Of a stretch of 21,483 nt of DNA, positions 1 through 7,032 are shown piece after piece. This stretch comes from Candidatus Geoarchaeota archaeon. Lineage in GTDB: Archaea; Thermoproteota; Thermoprotei; Gearchaeales; WAQG01. The position numbers and the translations under genes were made by a program. The stretch covers positions 1-21,483 of the forward strand of contig WAQG01000067.1 in NCBI GenBank assembly GCA_015520395.1, in the 5' to 3' direction. The notes below the pieces were generated by a model, which saw nothing but the letters and a program-made list of their open reading frames with translations, was not told the origin of the DNA and did no database searches. The number at the start of each line of letters is the position of its first letter. Position 1 is the stretch's first letter.

Positions 1-483
1 AGACAGCTCCTGACATACCTTATCGGGAGGCTGCTGGGGGGTAGGGGCTCCTACCTCAGGCTGTTCACTTGGATAGGCATAGCCCAGATACCGCTGATCA
101 ACTGGTGGTTCTATGTCGGCTGTGAGATGATGTATGAGATTGTTAGACAGGAGATATATCTAGGCCTCCTGCCACCTTACACAGGCTCGGCCGTTAAAAC
201 CAGGGTTTCGACCCCCTGGGGAACTCTTCCAAACTTCGTGCCTATTGAGGGCTTCTGGGTGGGGTATGCGTTTGGCGTCGCCTTCCTCATCCTAACCGCA
301 GCCCTGATCTACGGTTTTGCAGGGAGGGAGATGGGGCTACCTCCACATAAAGCAATAATAGCTATACTTCCGTGGCTCATCTACCTCCTTTTCCTGCTTA
401 TAGGCAGCCTGAACGTCGGCGACATTCTGACAGCCCTGGAAAGATATGTTAGGGAGGGGGAGGCCTGGAGATGGAGCGGGTAA
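1..483 (+). CDS. Yip1-like multi-pass membrane protein (5' end outside window)
   Basis: The reading frame is open from the first base, so the start lies upstream; about 160 C-terminal residues are visible. The first visible residues (a leucine-rich helix, then GGRGSYLRL, then a hydrophobic stretch ending near a Pro) resemble the Yip1/DUF1282-type membrane domain, in which a Gly-Gly-x-Gly-Ser turn precedes a transmembrane helix. Hydrophobic segments appear near visible residues 20-40, 85-107 and 117-137, so this is an integral membrane protein. Yip1-domain proteins in prokaryotes have no settled function. The last 13 nt overlap the start of the membrane ferredoxin gene, implying co-transcription and translational coupling. 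Membrane localisation is secure; the Yip1 assignment is moderate because half the protein may be missing. Confidence 0.6.
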   Translation, partial: RQLLTYLIGRLLGGRGSYLRLFTWIGIAQIPLINWWFYVGCEMMYEIVRQEIYLGLLPPYTGSAVKTRVSTPWGTLPNFVPIEGFWVGYAFGVAFLILTAALIYGFAGREMGLPPHKAIIAILPWLIYLLFLLIGSLNVGDILTALERYVREGEAWRWSG

Positions 484-1196
484 AGCCGGGTCGAAGAACT
501 GTATTTCTAGAGACCGCGAGGAGGCTTATGAGGGAGATACCCTGGGATCCAATAAGGAAGACCTTCCTCTTCATCTCCCTAGGGATCTTCACGGGGACGA
601 TGGCCTTCACAGTGTTGACGGGGGATCCGACCATTGAGTGGAGTTGGTGGTGGCTGTGGTTCGGCCTCTTCCTGACGATACTCCCCATGATCATGGGACG
701 TGTGACATGTGGATGGTTTTGCCCATACGCCGCCCTGCACGACATATTCTTCTCTAAGCTCAGATATCGCAGAGCGAGATGGCCTACAAAGCTCAGAAAC
801 CTCAGGTTCGCCCTGCTCTTCGGGCTCCTCGCTGTTCTGGGAACCGTCGAGATATTCTGGGATTGGGACTTCTTCATATGGTACTCTAGGGCCTACCTTG
901 TCCTAGCAGTAATATGGGGCTTGGTTTTCCCGCCTAGGGATTGGTGCAAATATGTCTGTGTCCTTGGGGCTTACGCGCAGCTTTATGGCAGGGTGAGGGT
1001 GCTTGGCATAAGGGTTGATGAAAGTCTGTGCCGGAGGTGCAGGCCGTGTCTATGCCAGGAAACCTGTCTCATAGATGTTGGCTGGACTGAGGTCACGCAT
1101 GGGGGAAGGTGGGCGACGCCCGACTACTGTATCGTCTGTTGCAACTGTATAAACGCCTGCCCCTTTGGGGCTGTTTATGCGTGGAGGATTCACTAG
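471..1196 (+). CDS. NapH/MauN/CcoG-type membrane-bound 4Fe-4S ferredoxin
   Basis: A 241-residue polytopic membrane protein that probably passes electrons at the cytoplasmic membrane through iron-sulfur clusters. Hydrophobic helices lie near residues 31-50, 58-76, 110-130 and 136-154. The family signature CGWFCPY is at 80-86 and a second pair, CKYVC, at 159-163. The C-terminal ferredoxin part has a canonical set at 220-230 (C220, C223, C226, C230 followed by Pro) with an extra C224. The other set (C187, C190, C193, C195, C199) has a longer last spacing than CxxCxxCxxxC. It starts inside the end of the upstream membrane-protein gene, so the two may work together; no dedicated oxidoreductase is visible in the window. 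An ATG at residue 20 is an alternative start. It ends 4 nt inside the convergent thiamine-binding gene. Confidence 0.85.
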   Translation: MERVKPGRRTVFLETARRLMREIPWDPIRKTFLFISLGIFTGTMAFTVLTGDPTIEWSWWWLWFGLFLTILPMIMGRVTCGWFCPYAALHDIFFSKLRYRRARWPTKLRNLRFALLFGLLAVLGTVEIFWDWDFFIWYSRAYLVLAVIWGLVFPPRDWCKYVCVLGAYAQLYGRVRVLGIRVDESLCRRCRPCLCQETCLIDVGWTEVTHGGRWATPDYCIVCCNCINACPFGAVYAWRIH

Positions 1197-1516
1197 CTGG
1201 ACGTCTTGGCGGCCTCCGCCCTCCTCTCCTCAACCCTCCTTACCAGCTCCTCGGGCTCCCTCTCGCCTATATCCCTGCGATCATCGATCATCACTATGGT
1301 GAGCAGCCTCTTCACACCCATGGAACACAGCTTATCATGAACCTTCTTTAACAGGGGGCCCAGCTTCTCCAGGTCATCGACTCGAAGAACGGTCGTGTCT
1401 GGGGTGACCACCGGCCTAAAGCCCATCGACTCGATCACGTCGACCGCGGCCGCTACGTAGGACGAGACACTAACTCCCACGCCAGTTGGAATAACCTTTA
1501 TAGACACGATGGGCAT
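1193..1516 (-). CDS. MTH1187-family thiamine-binding protein (DUF77)
   Basis: A small (about 107 aa) cytosolic protein of the MTH1187/YkoF-like family, which forms ferredoxin-like oligomers and binds thiamine or a related ligand. The order of features matches: an N-terminal strand containing IKVIPTGVGVSVSSYV, a central TPDTTVLRVDDL, and a C-terminal strand ending in the family's IDDRRD motif. I chose the ATG at 1516. A TTG three codons upstream is possible, because a TATA-like box (minus strand, about 1546-1554) would put transcription start near 1525. The gene stands alone between a convergent partner and a divergent phosphodiesterase; no thiamine biosynthesis gene is nearby, so its role here is inferred from family only. 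Confidence 0.85.
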   Translation of the reverse strand: MPIVSIKVIPTGVGVSVSSYVAAAVDVIESMGFRPVVTPDTTVLRVDDLEKLGPLLKKVHDKLCSMGVKRLLTIVMIDDRRDIGEREPEELVRRVEERRAEAAKTSS

Positions 1517-1600
1517 TGCTCTCAAGGTCTCTGTTTGGCGTAGCTAGATTTAAGGGCTACTTAGCGGGATATCTGGGATTTCCGGCGTGGCTTGGGAAGA

Positions 1601-1609
1601 GATAAATTT
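1601..1609 (+). promoter_or_regulatory. TATA-like box for the MJ0936-type phosphodiesterase gene
   Basis: GATAAATTT lies about 32-40 nt before the preferred GTG start at 1641, with GGTG motifs at 1630-1636 just before that start. This spacing fits an archaeal promoter with a short leader. Confidence 0.4.
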
Positions 1610-1640
1610 GTCTGGTTTGAATCAGGGTTGGTGGTGCTTA

Positions 1641-2156
1641 GTGGTGCTTGTGGGCGTGGTTAGCGATACACATGACAGGCTGGAGTATGTTAGGAGGGCG
1701 TCGAAAATCTTGCTTGGCATGGAGGCTGAGCTGGTCCTGCATCTCGGAGATATAATTGCCCCATTCACCCTCAAGGCGTTTAAGGAGTCTGGGGTGGACA
1801 GGCTAATCGCAGTTTTTGGAAATAACTGCGGGGAGAAGCCCCTGCTCATCAAGGTTGCCGAGGCTTTAGGCTATAGGATTGAAACTCCCCCATACCCCCT
1901 CGAAATCAATGGTGCTAGGATCCTGATGATGCATGGGTCGAGAGGGGTTGAAGAAACGGTTCTCCTGGCCGAATCACTCGCGTTAAGTGGCAAGTACGAC
2001 GTTGTGCTTTACGGCCATACACATAAGGTGGATGTTAGGCGTCTGGGGAAGACCCTTCTCCTAAACCCGGGCGAAGCCTGTGGCTATCTTAGTGGTAGGG
2101 CTACGGTAGCCCTGTTAGACCTGGCAAAGATGCATGTTGAGATAATCGAAATTTAG
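1641..2156 (+). CDS. MJ0936/YfcE-type calcineurin-like phosphodiesterase
   Basis: A metal-dependent phosphoesterase of about 171 aa, the usual length for the single-domain MJ0936/YfcE group, which hydrolyses phosphodiester model substrates; physiological substrates are mostly unknown. Visible metal-binding motifs, numbered from this start: SDTHD (8-12), LGD (35-37), GNN (60-62), a MMHGS segment (the usual HGH reads HGS here) and YGHTH near residue 130. The frame is open back to a GTG at 1587. I prefer GTG 1641 because the family's first beta strand starts there, a GGTG Shine-Dalgarno lies just upstream, and a TATA-like box sits about 35 nt away. It ends one base from the convergent carboxypeptidase gene. 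Confidence 0.87.
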   Translation: MVLVGVVSDTHDRLEYVRRASKILLGMEAELVLHLGDIIAPFTLKAFKESGVDRLIAVFGNNCGEKPLLIKVAEALGYRIETPPYPLEINGARILMMHGSRGVEETVLLAESLALSGKYDVVLYGHTHKVDVRRLGKTLLLNPGEACGYLSGRATVALLDLAKMHVEIIEI

Positions 2157-2157
2157 G

Positions 2158-3537
2158 CTATGCTGCACCCGGCCGCGCGAAGTGTCTCACGATATTCATT
2201 ATGGCCGCCAGCTGAACCATCACTAAGCGGCGGATCGGTATGATCCTTATGTTTGCCAGCTCCATGAGCTCCTTATACACCTTCTTAGCCTTCCTTAACG
2301 CGCTCCTGCTCATAGACCTGGCCCTCACGTCGCCGTGTGCCTCGAATTCGTAGATAGCCATTCTGTATAGGGCTCCGTATGTTAGGAGCTCGTACCATAT
2401 GGTGCCCGAGATATGCCTTATTGTGTCGGCTATCGTTGCTGGTTTAAGCATCTCCCTTGAAGACTTGACCCACCTTGCCTCGGCCTTCAGCCTCCCCTCC
2501 ATAAACTTTAGTAGGTACTCGATGCTCTCCCTGAACGGGTTGTCCCTCCCGGCCTCCAGCCTCCCGTAAAACTTTCTGATCTCACTAAGCATCCTCTCCA
2601 TCCGCATGATGCCAATGAGCCATATGTCCCTCTTCGAGATCCCAAGGGGGGTTTCATCAAACATCCTTGGGTCGTATATGTATGGCACCTCGCATATCAT
2701 TCCAAAAACGTTGGGGTTAGCCTTTCTAGCGTAGTCTATACAGCTTCCGCCCATGGAGAGGAAATCTGTTGGACACTTCCCCTTCCTAAGGTGTTTTTCG
2801 AGGAAGTTGTATTCATCCTCGATGCTTATGCTCTTGAATATCCCTTTTGCAAATATCTCTACATTCGGTGTTTCGGGCTCGGGATGGAGTGGCAGCCCCA
2901 TCTTCGACGGTATTTCCTGAAGGAGCTTATAGAGCCTTCTTGGCAGGGGCTTTGAAATGTAGTAGTATACGCCGGTAAACGATGAGTTATGAAGACTGTA
3001 GATGATCTCAGGCTTATACTCATCTATAACCTTCATCAGAGCCCTTGTCCCGGGGGTGGGGTTCCTCCACTTCAGCTCCTTGTACTCCACTGGAAACGTC
3101 CAGTCGACCTGCCGGTGGCCTGGGGGCCTATACCTGTTTAACGCGTACTTAAGTGGGGTCCATCGTCCTCTGAACCACCCTTCGTTAAGCCTTGCGCCGT
3201 CTACATCCGCCGCCTTAATCAATATCCATGTGAAGCCCAGCTCTTCTAGAAGCTCCCTATGCCTGACGAGGGCCCATGAGAGGAAGTCCAAGGTGAGTGC
3301 CCCGACTGGCTCGTCAGGGTGGGGGAAGCCATAGGCAAGGATCGATCGATCATAATTCCCTATCTTGAGGGCGTAGATAGGCTCGCCCTCCCCGGAGACC
3401 CCGGCGATAAACACCTCGACGAGATCCGGCGCCTCCTCGGCCAGCAGAAATGAGCTCTCATTAAGCTCATCAACACCCATAAAACTTGAGTAACGAGGGA
3501 TTTCCCTAAGGATCTTGGCGAGAGCCTCCTCTTTCAA
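2158..3537 (-). CDS. M14-family zinc carboxypeptidase-like protein
   Basis: A 459-residue protein with the zinc and catalytic pattern of M14 metallocarboxypeptidases: HPDE (H73, E76) as the HxxE zinc motif, SLHNSSF (H183) as the third zinc ligand, and a glutamate in ICEVPYI (E283) suited to be the catalytic base. R136-R142 lies where M14 enzymes often carry substrate-binding arginines. No signal peptide or membrane helix is visible, so it probably acts in the cytoplasm on peptides or an amide-containing small molecule. The helical C-terminal part (about 300-459) goes beyond the core fold and I do not recognise it. The start is TTG, preceded at some distance by GGTGGGGAG. The gene stands alone, with its own promoter in the gap shared with the small gene at 3673. 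Confidence 0.85.
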   Translation of the reverse strand: MKEEALAKILREIPRYSSFMGVDELNESSFLLAEEAPDLVEVFIAGVSGEGEPIYALKIGNYDRSILAYGFPHPDEPVGALTLDFLSWALVRHRELLEELGFTWILIKAADVDGARLNEGWFRGRWTPLKYALNRYRPPGHRQVDWTFPVEYKELKWRNPTPGTRALMKVIDEYKPEIIYSLHNSSFTGVYYYISKPLPRRLYKLLQEIPSKMGLPLHPEPETPNVEIFAKGIFKSISIEDEYNFLEKHLRKGKCPTDFLSMGGSCIDYARKANPNVFGMICEVPYIYDPRMFDETPLGISKRDIWLIGIMRMERMLSEIRKFYGRLEAGRDNPFRESIEYLLKFMEGRLKAEARWVKSSREMLKPATIADTIRHISGTIWYELLTYGALYRMAIYEFEAHGDVRARSMSRSALRKAKKVYKELMELANIRIIPIRRLVMVQLAAIMNIVRHFARPGAA

Positions 3538-3628
3538 GATAAGCTCCCCACCTCACCCCCCGCGATTCTCACTCATTCAGAGACTTCCGACCATATAGCT
3601 AATAACATTTTTGGTTTTAAGTAGCCCA

Positions 3629-3638
3629 AACATATAAC
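3629..3638 (+). promoter_or_regulatory. TATA-like box for the small gene at 3673
   Basis: AACATATAAC lies about 35-44 nt before the likely TTG start, and an AGGTGGT Shine-Dalgarno follows at 3662-3668. The opposite-strand carboxypeptidase may use the AT-rich stretch near 3607-3620 (TTAAAACC on its strand). Confidence 0.4.
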
Positions 3639-3672
3639 CATCTACCTAAACCCATTATGTTAGGTGGTGTTC

Positions 3673-3906
3673 TTGAGTAAACGCCCGTATCCCCGCAATG
3701 ATGATGTGAGGGAAGCAATCATAGCGGTGCTTAGTAGCAACCCCCTGATACATCCGGCCGACTTTCCTGAGAGGGTTTTCGAGATGTTGGAGGAGAGGGG
3801 CTTCTACACTGGACACCTCACAGTCAAAAGAATTTGGAGGCTCTATGAGGAGATGGTTAGGAACGGCAAGATCATCGATGTCTTAGGGGTGGTTGTTGAA
3901 AAATAG
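3673..3906 (+). CDS. Small conserved-looking protein, possible winged-helix fold
   Basis: A 77-residue protein (80 if started at GTG 3664) that I do not recognise. It begins with basic residues followed by PRNDDVREAIIAVL, then a loop with HPADFPERVFEMLEERG, a segment TVKRIWRLYEEMVRNGK and a short closing strand IIDVLGVVVEK. This helix-helix-helix-strand order with a basic recognition-like helix resembles a small winged-helix DNA-binding protein, but that is only a fold guess. TTG 3673 is preferred because AGGTGGT sits four bases before it and a TATA-like box is well placed. It ends six bases before the convergent end of the AbrB-PhoU gene. Confidence 0.65.
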   Translation: MSKRPYPRNDDVREAIIAVLSSNPLIHPADFPERVFEMLEERGFYTGHLTVKRIWRLYEEMVRNGKIIDVLGVVVEK

Positions 3907-3911
3907 TTATT

Positions 3912-4961
3912 TTAGCGTTTGCCCTCCTCCTTAAACATTACTAGCTCGCTGGGCTCCTCAACAGCCCTATTGATAGTTATCTCCGCTATGACGTTAAACT
4001 TGTCTAGGGCTGCCAGTATCCTTGATAGCGTCAGTGCCTCGGCGACCCTCCAGGGCTCGCCTCTCCCAAGCATCTTATCCAGGGCCTCAACCGTACTTAT
4101 AAGGTCCCTGACCTCATTTATGACCTCGTTCGCCATCTTGACATCCAGGTTTATCAGCGCCGTCATGGACTTGTCGGCTACCCTAGGTATCTCCCCTATC
4201 AGATCCTTAAATTTCTTAAACCTCTTTCTAGCCTCCTCCATATCCCATAACCCGAGCATTATCTCGGCGACGTAGTTAAGCGCGTCCCCGGCGTCCTCCA
4301 GAACCTTGACGACAACCCTATTTCCAAGCAGGTGGAGGGGTTCTCTTATGTTGATCTGCTTCGCTACGTTTTTGCTACGTTGTGCCAGGAAAAGCTGCCT
4401 GACCAGCAGCCAGTAGAATCGATCTACCTCCTCCTCAAGGTGTTTGACTTCTTCAAGCATCTCCTTCTCATCCTTGTCTAGCGCCTGTACCAGGAACTCT
4501 GCCATGGAGATTATCAGCCCATAAAGCCTCTTTATCAGCCCGTCGATTGGGAACTTAGTTGGATCGATGAAGCACTGCAGAATAACCTCCTTTGGCTTCT
4601 GTTCAAGTATGCTCAGACCCATATGCCTAGCTATAGAGTTCCTTATCTCCGTCATGTGGTCGGCCGAGAGCCTGTCCTTCTTAGTCTTGATCATTATCTT
4701 ATCATAACCTTGAAGATAGCAGGCGGTTATGACCCTTTCAAGCATCCCGGGGGATGTGCAGCGGTCTGCATCAATGATGTAGGTGGGTCTGATGGCCTCT
4801 ACCTCGAGCTTCTTTGGGGTGACCTTAAGGATCTTGTCATCTTCGATGCTTATGAAGACTATGTCGCCCGGCTTTAGGTTGACCGCATTTACCCATTTCT
4901 TGGGTAGGGTTATTATGAGGGATGTCTGCCCAAGCTTCTGCACCTTCCGGGCCTCTATCAT
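3912..4961 (-). CDS. AbrB-PhoU domain regulator (phosphate-uptake-regulator-like)
   Basis: A 349-residue protein joining an N-terminal SpoVT/AbrB-type DNA-binding domain (about 1-50; KLGQTSLIITLPKKW and LKPGDIV are typical) to a helical C-terminal half (about 130-340) of PhoU type, with repeated acidic and hydrophobic helices around LEEEVDRFYWLLVRQ. This archaeal architecture is generally annotated as a phosphate uptake regulator. No phosphate transporter gene is present in the window, so the target is unknown. I chose the ATG at 4961, not an upstream GTG, because GGTG lies exactly six bases before it. A TATA-like box is about 30-40 nt upstream and a perfect 8-bp inverted repeat lies just beyond it, a candidate site for self-regulation. 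Confidence 0.88.
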   Translation of the reverse strand: MIEARKVQKLGQTSLIITLPKKWVNAVNLKPGDIVFISIEDDKILKVTPKKLEVEAIRPTYIIDADRCTSPGMLERVITACYLQGYDKIMIKTKKDRLSADHMTEIRNSIARHMGLSILEQKPKEVILQCFIDPTKFPIDGLIKRLYGLIISMAEFLVQALDKDEKEMLEEVKHLEEEVDRFYWLLVRQLFLAQRSKNVAKQINIREPLHLLGNRVVVKVLEDAGDALNYVAEIMLGLWDMEEARKRFKKFKDLIGEIPRVADKSMTALINLDVKMANEVINEVRDLISTVEALDKMLGRGEPWRVAEALTLSRILAALDKFNVIAEITINRAVEEPSELVMFKEEGKR

Positions 4962-4989
4962 GCCCCACACCAAGTATTTATAAACACTA

Positions 4990-5001
4990 CATCTTTAAAA
5001 G
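4990..5001 (-). promoter_or_regulatory. TATA-like box for the AbrB-PhoU gene
   Basis: On the minus strand the sequence reads GCTTTTAAAGAT, centred about 35 nt before the ATG at 4961. This predicts a leader of about 10 nt that just contains the GGTG motif at 4968-4971. A second AT-rich box (GTATAAAAGC, 5001-5010) overlaps it and could serve instead. Confidence 0.45.
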
Positions 5002-5016
5002 CTTTTATACACGTAT

Positions 5017-5037
5017 GTATCCAGCCTGTCTGGATAC
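5017..5037. promoter_or_regulatory. Perfect 8-bp inverted repeat, candidate operator
   Basis: GTATCCAG, a 5-nt spacer, then CTGGATAC. It lies directly upstream of the TATA-like boxes of the AbrB-PhoU gene. No T-run follows on either strand, so a protein-binding site fits better than a terminator hairpin. Binding by the AbrB domain of the adjacent protein is inference. Confidence 0.5.
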
Positions 5038-5055
5038 TTGGGTGTAAATATGGAT

Positions 5056-5070
5056 AGAAAAAATAATACA
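5056..5070 (-). terminator. T-rich terminator-like stretch after the MBL-fold gene
   Basis: On the minus strand a T-rich run (ATTATTTTTTC, six consecutive T) begins about 13 nt after the stop of the MBL-fold gene. Archaeal terminators are often simple T-runs. It would separate that gene from the AbrB-PhoU gene downstream. Confidence 0.35.
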
Positions 5071-5082
5071 GGTAAGTATTTT

Positions 5083-5745
5083 CTACCCTGGAATCCAGAC
5101 TTCACAGTAGCCTGTTAATAGCTGTTTAAACTTTTCGGCATCCCTACGACTACCAACTATGGCGCCGTAGTGCATGGGGATTGCGACCTTCGGCTTTATC
5201 GCCCTGGCCGCCTCGGCCGCCTCCTCAGCCGTCATAACGTAGGTTCCACTAACGGGTAAGAAGGCCACATCTATGTTCGCCTCCTCAAGCTCCTTGTGCT
5301 CCGGTATGTAGTCTGTATCTCCTGCATGAAACAGCCTTACCCCGTCGATCTCTACGATGAAGCCGACGCCACCGTACTCTCTTGGATGGAAGACGACTCC
5401 AGGTGCCCTGAACTTGTTTATGTTGTATGCTGGCACTGCCCTGACCTTGACTCCCTTCACCTCAGCAGTGTCTCCAGGCTTGAGAAAAATCGTCTCTAAA
5501 CCCAACCCCACCTTTCCCCTACAGTTGGCCGAGGCGACTATGACCGTGTCTGACTTAGATACTCTCAATATGTCCCTCTGGCTAAGGTGGTCGAAGTGGT
5601 CGTGGGAGACAGTTATTATATCTGCCTTAGGTTCCGACACGCGGAGCTTATAGGGATCTGTATAGATCACTCTGCTTCCCTTTATCAAGAAGGAGTCATG
5701 CCCCAGCCAGGTTATCTCCAGGCCTCGATAACGGTAGCTCCTCAT
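5083..5745 (-). CDS. MBL-fold metallohydrolase (UlaG-like)
   Basis: A 220-residue single-domain metallo-beta-lactamase-fold protein of the UlaG-like/UPF0173-related group, expected to bind two metal ions and hydrolyse an ester, lactone or phosphoester. Visible motifs are WLGHDSF (13-19), TDP (29-31), HDHFDH (48-53) as the main metal motif, FHAGDTDY in the middle and IPMHYG near the C-terminus. The true substrate cannot be read from sequence. ATG 5745 is chosen over a TTG four codons upstream; a TATA-like TTATTTAT (minus strand, about 5778-5785) would give a short leader. It lies downstream of the Nudix gene with a 43-nt gap. A relative of the same fold is at 15832-16500. Confidence 0.9.
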   Translation of the reverse strand: MRSYRYRGLEITWLGHDSFLIKGSRVIYTDPYKLRVSEPKADIITVSHDHFDHLSQRDILRVSKSDTVIVASANCRGKVGLGLETIFLKPGDTAEVKGVKVRAVPAYNINKFRAPGVVFHPREYGGVGFIVEIDGVRLFHAGDTDYIPEHKELEEANIDVAFLPVSGTYVMTAEEAAEAARAIKPKVAIPMHYGAIVGSRRDAEKFKQLLTGYCEVWIPG

Positions 5746-5788
5746 CCCAACCCACAAATAGATAGTCTGTCCTCATGGATAAATAACT

Positions 5789-6346
5789 TCAGAGAAGTGA
5801 GAGAATCTTAGAGACTATCCGCGCCGTCATCCCCCAGATAACCCTGCCCTTAACCCTGTATATACGTCCCCTCCAGAGCCGACCCGGAGCCAGCTCTAGC
5901 TCGGCCACCTCCCAGCTCTCTGTGAGGGATTTTAGGTCGGCCCAGAAAGCCTCGCGAACCTCCTCGCCTATCCTAACTTCAGGCCTTTTCTCGAGGAAGG
6001 CTATATACGCGATAACCTTGATCTCAGGCCTGTTTCTAGGGGAGAAATACCCTACATGCCCAAGGTAGCTTTCCCGTGGCAGGGCTATGCCGACCTCCTC
6101 ATACATCTCCCTGAGGGCCGTCCTGAGCAGATTGCCGTCTTCAGCTTTGAATCTGCCGCCCGGCAACGCTATCTGTCCGGACCAGGGGTCATCCGGTGCC
6201 ACCCTACGCTCTATAAAAAGTATCCCCGGGTTCTTGATGGGGGCAAATAGGGCCGTGACGGCAGCCGCCCTAGACGGATCCTTGGGCTTTATTTCAAGCT
6301 CTCTCCATACCTTGGACTTCAACTTGTCTATCAAGGATTTCCACAA
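5789..6346 (-). CDS. Nudix hydrolase, CoA-pyrophosphatase (NudL)-like
   Basis: A 185-residue Nudix protein. The box at about 63-86 starts GGRFKAED and ends REMYEEVGI, giving metal ligands E80, E83 and E84. The stretch SGQIALPGGR just before it, and a box two residues longer than the classic GX5EX7REUXEEXGU, are typical of the NudL/NUDT7-8 group that cleaves coenzyme A and acyl-CoA to phosphopantetheine products. Substrate is therefore likely CoA, but this is by family resemblance. The start is a TTG without a strong Shine-Dalgarno; an AT-rich box (minus strand, about 6388-6398) may be its promoter. The MBL hydrolase follows on the same strand, and a promoter for that gene appears to overlap the end of this one. 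Confidence 0.88.
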   Translation of the reverse strand: MWKSLIDKLKSKVWRELEIKPKDPSRAAAVTALFAPIKNPGILFIERRVAPDDPWSGQIALPGGRFKAEDGNLLRTALREMYEEVGIALPRESYLGHVGYFSPRNRPEIKVIAYIAFLEKRPEVRIGEEVREAFWADLKSLTESWEVAELELAPGRLWRGRIYRVKGRVIWGMTARIVSKILSLL

Positions 6347-6423
6347 GACTTAGCCTGAACCACCATGATAACCTTTACGCGCATCCCAGCTTAATAATAT
6401 CGTTACTACCCAGCAGGGCAGTT

Positions 6424-6433
6424 AAAGATAAAT
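6424..6433 (+). promoter_or_regulatory. TATA-like box for the DJ-1/PfpI - TatD operon
   Basis: AAAGATAAAT lies 35-44 nt before the preferred TTG at 6468, with GGTG at 6458-6461 exactly six bases from that TTG. Confidence 0.45.
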
Positions 6434-6467
6434 TGTTCAGCCAAGCCTAGTTTCATGGGTGTTAGGC

Positions 6468-7031
6468 TTGGTTAAGATACTCATTATAGGTGGTGATGCT
6501 GCCGAAGCGCTGGAGCTACTGTACCCGTACTTCAGGCTTAGGGAGGAGGGCTGGGAGGTCCACATCGCGGCACCCACAAAGAAGGTGGTTAAGACGGTCG
6601 TTCACGACTTCGAGCCCGGCTTTGACACCTACACGGAGAAGCCGGGGTACAGGTGGCAGGCCGACCTAAGCTTCGACGATGTGGATCCAAGCGAGTATGA
6701 TGGGCTCGTCATACCGGGCGGCCGGCTCCCAGAGTACATCAGGACGTATCCCGCCGTCGAGAGGATAGTTAAGCACTTTTTTGAGGAGAACAAGCCGGTC
6801 GCCGCTATTTGCCATGGCCCACTCGTACTCACAGCGTATGGCTTGGCTAAGGGCAGGAAGATGACTGCTTACATGGTTCTCAAATACGACGTGGAGGGGG
6901 CTGGGGCGGAGTACCTTGACCAGGAAGTGGTTGTAGATGGAAACCTGGTCACGAGCCGCGCCTGGCCCGATAACCCAGCCTGGATGAGGGAGTTTATAAA
7001 GCTGGTGAAAGAGTACGTTTCCAAGAAATGA
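6468..7031 (+). CDS. DJ-1/PfpI family protein
   Basis: A 187-residue single-domain protein of the DJ-1/ThiJ/PfpI superfamily (flavodoxin-like, nucleophile-elbow cysteine). AICHGP supplies the reactive Cys-His pair near residue 105; LVIPGGR and EVVVDGNLVTSR are also diagnostic. Relatives act as deglycases, glyoxalases or stress-linked peptidases. The N-terminus reads GGDAAEALELLYPY: aligned by eye to PfpI, the glutamate that supports the cysteine is replaced by alanine, with another Glu (E13) two positions on. That, and the HDFEPGFDTYTEKPGY segment, mark a distinct subfamily rather than classic PfpI. I preferred TTG 6468 over GTG 6459 because GGTG lies six bases upstream. The next gene starts one base after the stop. 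Confidence 0.9.
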   Translation: MVKILIIGGDAAEALELLYPYFRLREEGWEVHIAAPTKKVVKTVVHDFEPGFDTYTEKPGYRWQADLSFDDVDPSEYDGLVIPGGRLPEYIRTYPAVERIVKHFFEENKPVAAICHGPLVLTAYGLAKGRKMTAYMVLKYDVEGAGAEYLDQEVVVDGNLVTSRAWPDNPAWMREFIKLVKEYVSKK

Positions 7032-7032
7032 T

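Noticed and set aside
449..877. 142-codon minus-strand frame opposite the membrane ferredoxin
   Set aside because: Arg/Ser-rich product typical of antisense shadows; no promoter or Shine-Dalgarno.
3341..3350. ATCGATCGAT tandem/palindromic run
   Set aside because: Inside the carboxypeptidase coding sequence, explained by its codons.
5088..5098. Short palindrome CTGGA-A-TCCAG similar to the arms of the 5017-5037 repeat
   Set aside because: It lies in the last codons of the MBL-fold gene (VWIPG) and can arise by chance; not enough to call a second operator.
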